NCBI GenBank assembly: GCA_964371655.1
Contig: CAYJOD010000008.1
Span: 62,001 to 126,000, forward strand
Reading direction: 5' to 3'
DNA from: CAZGSN01 sp964371655
GTDB lineage: Bacteria > Desulfobacterota > Binatia > HRBIN30
DNA length: 64,000 nucleotides
A model generated the notes under the pieces. That model saw only the letters and a list, made by a program, of their open reading frames with translations, did no database searches and was not told the DNA's origin. A program made the translations under genes and the position numbers. Positions within the stretch are counted from its first letter, which is position 1; each line of letters opens with the position of its first letter. This document shows, in pieces, positions 39,795 through 47,511 of the stretch.

Positions 39795-40961
39795 TCAGCT
39801 CTTGGGTAGCTTGAGCAGGCGCTCGGCAATCACGTTGCGCTGGATCTCGTTGGTACCGGCGTAAATCGGGCCGGCGAGGGCGAACAAGAATCCGTCGAGC
39901 CAGTCGCCGACATCGGCGGCGCCAGCGCCGGGGGCGCCGCGTTGCAGCTCAGCGCGGGGACCGAGTATGGCCAGCGCGGTCTCGTGCATGTGCAGGTCGA
40001 GCTCCGACCACACGATCTTGTTCAAGCTGGCCTCGGCGCCGATGTTGCCGCCGTTCATCAGTCGCGACACGGTCCAGTAGGTATTGAGCGTGTAACTCTC
40101 GGCGTTCATCCAGGCACGTGCCACGGCGTCGCGTAGACATGGATCGGCGCCGTCAGCATGGGCGCGATAGAGCTCGACGAGCTTGCGCGCGGTGTTCTGG
40201 TAGCGCGCCGGGCTGCGCAGCATAAGGCCGCGCTCGAACCCCGCCGTCGCCATGGCGACCTTCCAACCGTTGTTCTCCGGACCCAGGCGGTTGGCCGCGG
40301 CGACGCGCGCGTCATCGAAGAACACTTCGGCAAAACCGGTCTCGCCGTCGAGCTGAGCGATCGGCCGCACCGTCACGCCGGGGGCATCCAGGGGGACGAG
40401 AATAAAGGTCAGCCCGAGATGGCGCTCCGAATTCGGGTCGGTGCGGAAGATGCCGAAGAGCCAATCGGCAAAGGCGCCGCGCGAGCACCACGTCTTCTGT
40501 CCGTTGATGATGTAGTGATCGCCGTCCTTGCGCGCCGTGGCGCGGATCGCGGCCATGTCGCTGCCGGCGTTAGGCTCCGACCAGCCCTGCGCCCACACCT
40601 CTTCGCCCGCGGCCATGCGCGGCAGGTAGCGCGCTTTCTGCTCGGGTGTGCCGAACTCCATCAGAGTCGGCCCGAGCAGGAAGATGCCGTTCTGGTTGAC
40701 GCGGCCGGGGGCGCCGGCGCGGTAATACTCTTCTTCGAAGATCAGCCACTGCAGCAGGGTGACGCCGCGACCGCCGTACTCCACCGGCCAGTTCACGGCC
40801 GACCAGTGCCCACTGTTGAGGGTCCGTTCCCACTCGCGGTGCGCCTCGAAACCCGCCGCCGTGTCGAACGATTTGAGCGGCGTATTTGGTACGTGCGCCT
40901 CCAGCCAGGAGCGGACTTCCGTCCTAAAGGCTTGTTGCTCTGGGGTATAGGTTAGATCCAT
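39795..40961 (-). CDS. Acyl-CoA dehydrogenase, catalytic subunit (FadE-type)
   Basis: 388 aa. GWSEPNAGSDMAAIRATA and INGQKTWCSRGAFADWLFGI (substrate/FAD domain), ATAGFERGLMLRSPARYQ with a Glu where IVD/LCAD-type ACADs keep their base, and IYAGTNEIQRNVIAERLL at the C-terminus where the MCAD-type Glu is Ala. It resembles actinobacterial steroid FadE proteins (FadE28/30 type). Pairs with the short ACAD downstream. Confidence 0.9.
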   Translation of the reverse strand: MDLTYTPEQQAFRTEVRSWLEAHVPNTPLKSFDTAAGFEAHREWERTLNSGHWSAVNWPVEYGGRGVTLLQWLIFEEEYYRAGAPGRVNQNGIFLLGPTLMEFGTPEQKARYLPRMAAGEEVWAQGWSEPNAGSDMAAIRATARKDGDHYIINGQKTWCSRGAFADWLFGIFRTDPNSERHLGLTFILVPLDAPGVTVRPIAQLDGETGFAEVFFDDARVAAANRLGPENNGWKVAMATAGFERGLMLRSPARYQNTARKLVELYRAHADGADPCLRDAVARAWMNAESYTLNTYWTVSRLMNGGNIGAEASLNKIVWSELDLHMHETALAILGPRAELQRGAPGAGAADVGDWLDGFLFALAGPIYAGTNEIQRNVIAERLLKLPKS

Positions 40962-40969
40962 GGGTAGTT

Positions 40970-41118
40970 AGCTCGCTTCGCTCGCCAGCTGGCTAGGGAC
41001 AAAGGGATCGAGGGGCAGAGGGGAGAGGGAAGACAAGAATGCTCGGCCGGGCTGTCTTCCCTGTGCCCCTTATCCCTTTGTCCCTCTGTCCCTTCGAGTT
41101 GTGCAAATTCCAAGACAT
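40970..41118. repeat. Dispersed element, GGGACAAAGG family copy 2
   Basis: AGCTCGCTTCGCTCGC head, GGGACAAAGGGATCGAGGGG arm mirrored by CCCTTATCCCTTTGTCCCTC. It reaches almost to the echA20-like stop codon. Confidence 0.8.
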
Positions 41119-41122
41119 CGGC

Positions 41123-41890
41123 TCAGTCCTTGCCCTTGTCGCTGAACGCGGCGTCGCGCTTATCGACAAACGCGTCGCGTGCTTCCTGCGAGTCGGGCGA
41201 CATGTACATCTCGTACGTGAAGCCCTGCTCGTACCGGTAGTCCTTCTTTATGTCTACGGGCTCGATGCCATTGAGTGCCCACTTGGCGAGGCGCACGGCC
41301 CGCGGGCTTTTGGAAGCGATGTTCTCTGCCAAGGCTCGCGCTGCCGGCAGAACTTCGTCGCGCTTGACGACCGACTCGACTGCGCCAAGCCGATACGCTT
41401 CCGCCGCGGTGATTGGCTGGCCGGTGTAGAACATGCGTCGGACTTTTTGAACGGGGAACATGCGCATGAGGTGGGTCGCCGCGCCCATGGCGCCGCGGTC
41501 GATCTCCGGAAGACCAAAGGTGGCGTCATCCGACGCGATGATGATATCGGCCGAGCCGGCGAGACCAATTCCACCGCCGAGGCAGAAGCCGTGCACGGCG
41601 ACGATGACGGGTACCGGGCAGTCGTAGACGGCGCCAAAACTGTCGTAGCAGCCGCGGTTGACCTTGGTGATCAAGCTGCTGTCGCGTGCCAGCTCCTTGA
41701 TGTCGACGCCGGCGCAGAAGCCCTTGCCGTTTGCCCCGAGCACGACAACGCGAACCTTCTCGTCTTCGCCGAGGTCTCGGATCGTCTTCGCCAAGTGCGC
41801 CCAGCCAGCGCTGGGTAAGGCATTGACCGGCGGGTAATCCAGCAAGACTTCGGCGATACCCTTGTCGCTCACATTGGTCTGCACGTACAC
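41123..41890 (-). CDS. echA20: EchA20-like crotonase, steroid D-ring hydrolase
   Basis: 255 aa crotonase: LLDYPPVNALPSAGW, GKGFCAGVDIKELAR, VHGFCLGGGIGLAGSADIIIAS, ATFGLPEIDRGAMGAATHL and RYEQGFTYEMY. Several of these match mycobacterial EchA20 (Rv3550) as I recall it. EchA20 hydrolyses the D ring of the HIP-CoA-derived beta-diketone, giving COCHEA-CoA, before IpdAB opens ring C. Neighbours ipdC-ipdB-ipdA keep the actinobacterial content. The scaffold gap lies just upstream. Confidence 0.88.
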   Translation of the reverse strand: MYVQTNVSDKGIAEVLLDYPPVNALPSAGWAHLAKTIRDLGEDEKVRVVVLGANGKGFCAGVDIKELARDSSLITKVNRGCYDSFGAVYDCPVPVIVAVHGFCLGGGIGLAGSADIIIASDDATFGLPEIDRGAMGAATHLMRMFPVQKVRRMFYTGQPITAAEAYRLGAVESVVKRDEVLPAARALAENIASKSPRAVRLAKWALNGIEPVDIKKDYRYEQGFTYEMYMSPDSQEARDAFVDKRDAAFSDKGKD

Positions 41891-42112
41891 GGTTGGCTCC
41901 TTAGGTCCCTTGATTCATAAGCTCGGCAACGTATCTGCGGCCGGCACAGCCGGCCCTACGCTCCGCCTCGGTAGGGCCGGCNNNNNNNNNNTCATACAAA
42001 CGCGCGCAACCGACTCCGCGCCGGCCCCCCCGGCCCCTCCGCGCCGCCGCGGTCGGGCGGGGGGCCCCGGCCTGAATCGCGCACTTGTCGCCATGCTTGC
42101 GGCCATGGGTAC
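41891..42112. other. Intergenic stretch with assembly gap (10 N) in a hairpin
   Basis: N at 41982-41991. The left flank is a palindrome GCCGGCCCTAC ... GTAGGGCCGGC; the right flank is a C/G-homopolymer-rich stretch. The gap length is nominal, so repeat sequence may be missing. Confidence 0.9.
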
Positions 42113-43168
42113 TTAGTTGGCGAGAGCGGCGAGCGCCTGCTCCGCCTCGCGCATGATGCGTTCGATGAGCTCAGCACACGTCGGCCGGTCGCTGATGACG
42201 CCGGCAATCACTCCGCTCGGCAGGACGCCTTCCGCAGGATGTCCTTCAACCATCGCCCGCTGAATGAAGATCGGCGCGTTCGCGGCCATCAATGTCTGCG
42301 TGCGGGTCAGACCTTCGCTCTGCCGCATCGCCGTCGCCGCCGAGAGCAAATCTCGAAGCGATGCCCCGCTCAGCTTGCGATAGGCAAGCCCGCTACGCAG
42401 GGCGCGGATGAAGCGGCTGATCGGGTTGCTCGCTTCGAGGCGACCGACGAATTCGTTCATGATCACCCGTTGCGGTAGCCCGTCCACTTCTCGGGTGACG
42501 AAGATGTCGTTGACGGTTGCGGCGAAGTAACGCTTCGCTGTCTCTTCCGGGAGAGGGCTTTCCTTCGTCAGTAGAAAGCGCGTGCCCATGGCGATACCCG
42601 CCGCTCCGAATGCCAGCGCCGCGACCAGGCCGCGGCCGTCGCGAAAGCCGCCGGCGGCGACGACAGGTACCTTCACGGTGTCGACCACCTGCGGCACGAG
42701 AATGGAAGTCGGTACCGAACCGGTATGGCCGCCGCCCTCGCCGCCTTGGGCGATGATGATGTCGGCGCCCAGCTGCACCGCCTTTTGCGCATGGCGCGCC
42801 GCGCCGACGGTCGGGACACAGAGCACGCCCGCGCTCTTGAAGCGCTCGATGAATCGCGCCTTCGGGGCACGCCCGTAGCTGGCCACCTTGACGCCGTGGC
42901 GGATGATCATGTCGACAATGTCACTGGCGCCGGGCTGCTCCATCAAGAAGTTCACGCCGAACGAGCGATCGGTGAGCTGCTTCACCTTCACGATCGCGCG
43001 CTCCGCCTCCTCGACCCGCAGCACCGCGGCGGCGAGCATGCCAAAGGCGCCGGCGTTGCAGGAGGCGGCGGTGAGCTCAGGCGTGGCGATCCATCCCATC
43101 GCCGTCTGGATGATGGGATAGCGGCAATCGAGGAGATCACAGAGGCGGGTGTGGAGTGCCGTAGACAT
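42113..43168 (-). CDS. ipdC: IpdC-like flavin oxidoreductase (nitronate monooxygenase fold)
   Basis: 351 aa TIM-barrel FMN protein. N-terminus IIQTAMGWIATPELTAASCNAG, phosphate-binding AAGGFRDGRGLVAALAFGAAGIAMGTRF, and IIAQGGEGGGHTG. C-terminal half TREVDGLPQRVIMNEFVGRLE and QTLMAANAPIF closely resemble IpdC (Rv3553) as recalled. IpdC is a flavin-dependent step that prepares the HIP-CoA ring system for ring opening. Not a true nitronate monooxygenase given the context with ipdAB and echA20. Confidence 0.88.
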   Translation of the reverse strand: MSTALHTRLCDLLDCRYPIIQTAMGWIATPELTAASCNAGAFGMLAAAVLRVEEAERAIVKVKQLTDRSFGVNFLMEQPGASDIVDMIIRHGVKVASYGRAPKARFIERFKSAGVLCVPTVGAARHAQKAVQLGADIIIAQGGEGGGHTGSVPTSILVPQVVDTVKVPVVAAGGFRDGRGLVAALAFGAAGIAMGTRFLLTKESPLPEETAKRYFAATVNDIFVTREVDGLPQRVIMNEFVGRLEASNPISRFIRALRSGLAYRKLSGASLRDLLSAATAMRQSEGLTRTQTLMAANAPIFIQRAMVEGHPAEGVLPSGVIAGVISDRPTCAELIERIMREAEQALAALAN

Positions 43169-43318
43169 GGCGTCATCTCTCAGAGGCTATCGATCGACCG
43201 GCCTGAGTGCATCGCCTGCAAACCAAGTCTCTTTAATGTGTGTAAGCACTCCCTCTCCCGCAAGTGATGCGGGCGAGGGGAGCTGGCTTTAGGTTCTCGC
43301 TCGTCTGTGGGCACTGCC

Positions 43319-44083
43319 TCAGACCTTCACTTCCTGATTGCCGATCCCCTTGGGATCGATCACTTCGCGGATCAGGCGCAACTCTTCGGCGCTGGGGGCG
43401 CGCGTCTGTGGAACATTGTCGGCGACGACGAGCTCGAAGCCGGTATTGTTGACGACGTCGTCGACGCTGACGCCCGGGTGGACAGAGGCCAAGCGCATCG
43501 CGTGGTTCGGCGTGTCGAAGTCGAAGACGCCGAGGTTGGAGATGACGCGGCGGATGTGGTGGAAACGTGACGCCGCTGCTCCCAATGCCGCGGCACGGTC
43601 GTAGCCGATCCCGGAGACGACATCGACTTTGGCGACGAACGACTTCAGGCTGTGGTTCGGGACCCAGTAGCTGGTCGGATGGTTGATGGTGTTTCCGGGC
43701 GCGCCACGCATGCCGAGCAACTGCGACTTTGGTTTCTCGAAGGGACCGATGCAGGCAATGTTCTGATTCCCAAAGCGGTCGATCTGGCTGGCACCCATCA
43801 TTACGTGACGGCGTCCCGACCAGACGACGTCGAACACGGTACGATACGGCATCCAACCTTCGATGATCGGGTCGGGGCCTTTCACCGGGCCGACGGGCAG
43901 GACGTTACCGAGTAGCGAGGCGACGCCGTCGGTCATCAGCAGATTGGGCTCGAAGGTCAGCTTCGCGAGTCGCGCGCCGATGGCGGGCAGGTTGCCGATC
44001 GGGCTGATCAGGATCTCGCCGTCACCACGAAACGTCTCGGCGATGGCGACCGCACACACTTCCGCTCTGGTGAAGTCGCTCAT
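43319..44083 (-). CDS. ipdB: IpdB-like CoA-transferase-fold beta subunit (COCHEA-CoA hydrolase)
   Basis: 254 aa: TRAEVCAVAIAETFRGDGEI, ISPIGNLPAIGARLAKLTF, GRRHVMMGASQIDRFGNQNI, GAPGNTINHPTSYWV, SNLGVFDFDTPNHAMR and SVHPGVSVDDV. Each tract matches IpdB (Rv3552) as recalled. IpdAB is a class I CoA-transferase-like enzyme that hydrolytically opens ring C of COCHEA-CoA rather than transferring CoA. Overlaps ipdA by four bases (ATGA, 44080-44083). Confidence 0.93.
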   Translation of the reverse strand: MSDFTRAEVCAVAIAETFRGDGEILISPIGNLPAIGARLAKLTFEPNLLMTDGVASLLGNVLPVGPVKGPDPIIEGWMPYRTVFDVVWSGRRHVMMGASQIDRFGNQNIACIGPFEKPKSQLLGMRGAPGNTINHPTSYWVPNHSLKSFVAKVDVVSGIGYDRAAALGAAASRFHHIRRVISNLGVFDFDTPNHAMRLASVHPGVSVDDVVNNTGFELVVADNVPQTRAPSAEELRLIREVIDPKGIGNQEVKV

Positions 44084-44928
44084 CGGCTTTGCACCGCTTT
44101 CTGGTAGTCGGCCTCGCTGGCGACATCGAGGTACTTCGCCCTAAACGTGCTCCACAAAGCCGGATCGCTGGCGGTCGCGGCGTACTCACGCTGGAAGGTC
44201 TCGTCGCGCCCGTAGTCGGGTGGGCATTCGGTGAAATGCGCACCATTGGGGGTTTCGACGACACCGTCGATCATCATGCGGTTGATCTTGAGAGTGTGCA
44301 CGGAACCTTCGCGCAGCAGGTCCGCGGTCGCCACGATCTTCTCGCAGCTCATGAAGCGGCGCTTCGCGGCCATGCAGAAGAGATCATCGAAATAGAGATC
44401 CGGGCCGAGGAACTGACCGTTGCCGTGCTCATCGGCGCGGTTCATGTGGATCAGCGCCACGTCAAGGTTGAGGGCCGGCATCGCCACCAGCTCTTCTCCG
44501 TCGCCGTACGGTGACTGCACCAGCTTGAGCTGCGGATTGATCTTCATGACGTCAGAGCCCAAGCCGGCTCGCGTCGGCAAGAACGGCAGGCGTAGAGCCG
44601 CCGCGTACAAGCCCCACTGCAACATGCCTTCGTCGAATTCCACCGCCGCAATGGTGCCGGCCTGACGGGCGGCGCGGAAGTGGGGTTCGAGGGGAATCGA
44701 ATCGAGGGAGACGAATCCGTAGATCACCTTGCGCACCTTGCCGGTGGCGCACAGCAGACCTACGTCGGGCCCACCGTAGGAGACGATGGTCAGATCCTTG
44801 AGCGCCGAGCGTAGGATCTCGCGGACCAACGCCATCGGCTTTCGTCGCGAGCCCCAGCCGCCGATGCCGATGGTCATGCCGTCGCGCAGCTCGGCGATCA
44901 TTGCGCTCGGCGTCATGCGTTTGTTCAC
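44080..44928 (-). CDS. ipdA: IpdA-like CoA-transferase-fold alpha subunit (COCHEA-CoA hydrolase)
   Basis: 282 aa. GMTIGIGGWGSRRKPMALVR, SYGGPDVGLLCATGKV, YGFVSLDSIPLEPHF, LPFLPTRAGLGSD, FDDLFCMAAKRRFMS and GAHFTECPPDYGRDETFQ match mycobacterial IpdA (Rv3551) along the whole length (recalled). With IpdB it forms the ring C-opening hydrolase of steroid degradation. First gene of the tightly coupled ipdAB pair; a nested repeat separates it from the BadI-like gene. Confidence 0.93.
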   Translation of the reverse strand: MNKRMTPSAMIAELRDGMTIGIGGWGSRRKPMALVREILRSALKDLTIVSYGGPDVGLLCATGKVRKVIYGFVSLDSIPLEPHFRAARQAGTIAAVEFDEGMLQWGLYAAALRLPFLPTRAGLGSDVMKINPQLKLVQSPYGDGEELVAMPALNLDVALIHMNRADEHGNGQFLGPDLYFDDLFCMAAKRRFMSCEKIVATADLLREGSVHTLKINRMMIDGVVETPNGAHFTECPPDYGRDETFQREYAATASDPALWSTFRAKYLDVASEADYQKAVQSR

Positions 44929-44962
44929 TCTGCCTCCAACTATCTATCCCGAAGACCTCAAT

Positions 44963-45286
44963 TGGAACCGCGGATGAACACGGATTCACGCGGATCGCCA
45001 GTAGTTACTGCTCAGTGCAAAAGTAAGAGACGGAAATCCGCAGATGACACAGATGACGCAGATGAGTGCTGCGTTTCGCAAGGGGCCCGGAATTTTGGAT
45101 CTGTGTCATCTGCGTCATCTGTGGATGTTTCTTCGGCGGCTACCGGGCTTTCTAGTGTTTCCACAACGCTCAATAGGCTTCGACACGCAGGCATCGAAGT
45201 GTGTCGAGACACAGCGGGTCCAATTCCCAACTCCCCCAAGGCCTTCCGGCGTCATTCGCGTCCATCGGCGTCCATCCACGGTTTAA
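44963..45286. repeat. GGAACCGCGGATG-family repeat, copy 2, split by a nested element
   Basis: Arm GGAACCGCGGATGAACACGG at 44964; mirrored end GGCGTCCATCCACGGTTTAA near 45285. The core ATCGAAGTGTGTCGAGACAC matches the copy at 16193-16357, but a 168-bp CAGATGAC element (45010-45177) interrupts it. Confidence 0.85.
45010..45177. mobile_element. CAGATGAC-family element nested inside another repeat
   Basis: Begins GCTCAGTGCAAAAG and ends CAACGCTCAATAGG; full-length match to the reverse complement of 18453-18619. Arms AATCCGCAGATGACACAGAT and GTCATCTGCGTCATCTGTGG. Confidence 0.85.
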
Positions 45287-46155
45287 CCGTCCTTTTCCGG
45301 TTCGTCCGACGGCTCGGGCCGCACCTGCTGCTTGCGCAGTCTCCAGAATCGCGGCTTGCGCTTTTCCGTGAACGCCGCGGGCCCTTCCTTGGCCTCCGGG
45401 GTCTCGAACCAATCGGGATAGAGCCGACTCGAAATAACACCGAGGTCGCTGTAGCCGTCCATCTCCTGATCGAAGGCCGCCTTGAGAACCTCCACGCACC
45501 CCGGGCTGACCTGCAGCAGCTCTTCGCACCAGGCGTCGACTTCGGCTTCGAGCTGGTCAAGCGCAACGACCTTGTTGATCAAACCCATCGCCAACGCCTC
45601 GGGAGCTTTGTAGCGGCGGCACAGCATCCACATCTCTCGCGCGCGCTTGGCGCCGATGACACGCGTCAGATACGGCACGAAGAAGCCGTCGGCTGGGCTC
45701 GATACCTTGGGGCCGGCCTGGCCGAAGACGGCGTTGTCGGCGGCGATGGTGAAGTCGCAGCAATACGCCATGTGGTTGTGGCCGCCGATGCAAAAGCCTT
45801 GCACGGCGGCGATCACGGGCTTGCGCGACATGCGCATCAGGCGGTTGTGCGGATAGCGGTTGTAGAATGCCTCGCGCAGCCCCCACTTCTCCCAATCGAC
45901 GTCGCCGCCAGCACCGAAGTTCTTGCCGGCACCGGCGACGATAATGGCGCCGATCATCGGGTCGTGGTCGGCCACGTAGAAGGCGCGGAACATCTCGTCG
46001 ACGGTGCGCAGGGTCATGGCGTTGTACTTCTGCGGCTTGTTCATGAGGACGCGCGCGACACCACCTTCGAGCTCGACGTGGAATTTCTTCTCGAAGAGGA
46101 TCTCGTTGAACTCGAGTCCGGAGCCGGCCACTCGCTCCCAGTTGGTCCAGCTCAT
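45283..46155 (-). CDS. BadI/MenB-like crotonase (ring-opening hydrolase or synthase type)
   Basis: 290 aa with an N-terminal extension (MSWTNWERVAGSGLEFNEIL) and a charged C-terminal tail. Core: NKPQKYNAMTLRTVDEMFRA, GKNFGAGGDVDWEKW, VQGFCIGGHNHMAYCCDFTIA, VFGQAGPKVSSPADGFFVPYL, KRAREMWMLCRRYKAPEA. The GxFGQxGPK and AREMWxxCxRY tracts are those of BadI (2-ketocyclohexanecarboxyl-CoA hydrolase) and MenB rather than hydratases. Beside ipdAB it may add a second retro-Claisen ring-opening step. Overlaps the CoA-transferase upstream by four bases. Confidence 0.85.
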   Translation of the reverse strand: MSWTNWERVAGSGLEFNEILFEKKFHVELEGGVARVLMNKPQKYNAMTLRTVDEMFRAFYVADHDPMIGAIIVAGAGKNFGAGGDVDWEKWGLREAFYNRYPHNRLMRMSRKPVIAAVQGFCIGGHNHMAYCCDFTIAADNAVFGQAGPKVSSPADGFFVPYLTRVIGAKRAREMWMLCRRYKAPEALAMGLINKVVALDQLEAEVDAWCEELLQVSPGCVEVLKAAFDQEMDGYSDLGVISSRLYPDWFETPEAKEGPAAFTEKRKPRFWRLRKQQVRPEPSDEPEKDG

Positions 46156-47366
46156 GTCAGCACTCCTCTCACCGCCGCGTCGCGCAGTAGCGCGGCAATC
46201 TTGTCGGGCGCATAGCCGAGCTCGGCGAGCAGCTCCTCGGTGTGCTGCCCGTGCAGCGGCGGGCTTTGGCGGACACTACCCGGGGTCCGATGCAGCTTGA
46301 TCGGCACGCCGGTCACCGGCAGCGCACCGAGCTTGGCATGTTGGGTGGTGACGATCATGTTGTTGTGGAGAATCTGCGGGTCGCGCGCCACGTCGGGGAT
46401 CTCGTTGACCGGCGCCGCCAGCATGTCGGCCGCGATCAGGCGCGCCAGAAGCTCATCGCGGGAGAAATCCTGGCAGCGGGCGCCGAGGGCGCGATCGAGG
46501 TCGTCTTCATTCTGCAGCCGCAGGGCAATCGTCTGAAAGCGCGCATCCTCCGCCCAATTGACGTCCAGCGCTGTGCACAGGTTGCGGAAGAACTTTTCGG
46601 AAGGGCAGGTGAGGCAGAGGCGCCTGCCGTCGTTGCACGTGTAGATCCCCGACGGCGCGAAGTACTGACTGCGGTTGCCGGTGCGCGGCGGCGGCTCGCC
46701 GCTGACGAAGTGGTAACCGAGGCTACTCGCTTGGGCATGCACCAGAGCATCGAGGAGGGAGATGTCGATCTGCTGGCCTTCCCCGGTCTTGGTGCGCACG
46801 TGCAGAGCGGTGAGGACGCCGGAGGTGACGAGCAGCGAGGTCATGACGTCGATGAGCGGCACGGTGACGCGCACCGGCGCGCCATCGGGCTCGCCGTTCA
46901 TCGCCAGCAAGCCGGCATAGCCCTGCGCGAGGAAATCGATCCCGGGCCGTCCAGCATAGGGACCGTCCGGTCCGAATGCTGTCACACCCACCCAGATGAT
47001 GTCGGGGCGATGCTGCCGCACCTGCTCGTAGCTGCTGCCGAGGCGCGACAATGCCGGCTCGCGGACGTTGGTGATCAAAATATCGGTGGTCTTCAGCAAG
47101 CGCGCGAAGACTTCCTGCGCGGCTGGCCGGCGCAGATCGAGGACGAGGTCGCGCTTGTTGCGATTGAGGCTGAGGAACGGCGAGTGCTCGCCGTCGCGCT
47201 CGGGGCCGAGGTGACGGCTGTCGTCGCCGATGAAGGATTCGACCTTGATGACGTCGGCGCCGAGATCGCCGAGCAGCGTCGCGCCGTAGGGGCCCGCCAA
47301 CATGGTCGCCATGTCGAGGACACGAATACCGGCGAGCGGTCCGGGGTTAGAGGGAGCTGAGCTCAT
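46152..47366 (-). CDS. Family III (CaiB/BaiF) CoA-transferase
   Basis: 404 aa. LAGIRVLDMATMLAGPYGATLLGDLGADVIKVE (N-terminal Rossmann), NRNKRDLVLDLR, and the catalytic Asp in TVPLIDVMTSLLVTSGV, followed by GEGQQIDISLLDALV. It transfers CoA between acids in steroid or bile-acid-like catabolism. The start ATG (47366) abuts a MITE (47369-47489) and has no good Shine-Dalgarno, so the annotated N-terminus may have been altered by the insertion. Confidence 0.9.
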   Translation of the reverse strand: MSSAPSNPGPLAGIRVLDMATMLAGPYGATLLGDLGADVIKVESFIGDDSRHLGPERDGEHSPFLSLNRNKRDLVLDLRRPAAQEVFARLLKTTDILITNVREPALSRLGSSYEQVRQHRPDIIWVGVTAFGPDGPYAGRPGIDFLAQGYAGLLAMNGEPDGAPVRVTVPLIDVMTSLLVTSGVLTALHVRTKTGEGQQIDISLLDALVHAQASSLGYHFVSGEPPPRTGNRSQYFAPSGIYTCNDGRRLCLTCPSEKFFRNLCTALDVNWAEDARFQTIALRLQNEDDLDRALGARCQDFSRDELLARLIAADMLAAPVNEIPDVARDPQILHNNMIVTTQHAKLGALPVTGVPIKLHRTPGSVRQSPPLHGQHTEELLAELGYAPDKIAALLRDAAVRGVLT

Positions 47367-47368
47367 TG

Positions 47369-47489
47369 GAGGTTGTCTCTAAACCCACCGAAGAGGGCGC
47401 GCCGCCGCGCGCCCCTACAAGAAGGCCTACGAAAACCGCATGGCGTAGGGGCGCGCGGCGGCGCGCCCTGTGGGTTCTGAGACAACCTC
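47369..47489. mobile_element. MITE-like element (GAGGTTGT family copy 3)
   Basis: TIRs GAGGTTGTCTCTAAACCCAC and GTGGGTTCTGAGACAACCTC, 18 of 20 paired. The core holds a GCGCGCCCCTAC/GTAGGGGCGCGC palindrome. It sits directly upstream of a CoA-transferase start codon. Confidence 0.85.
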
Positions 47490-47511
47490 ATAGGTGCGTG
47501 CGTGATCCTCG

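Noticed and set aside
42113..43168. Nitronate monooxygenase
   Set aside because: The fold is shared, but sequence tracts and position between ipdB and echA20 fit IpdC better.
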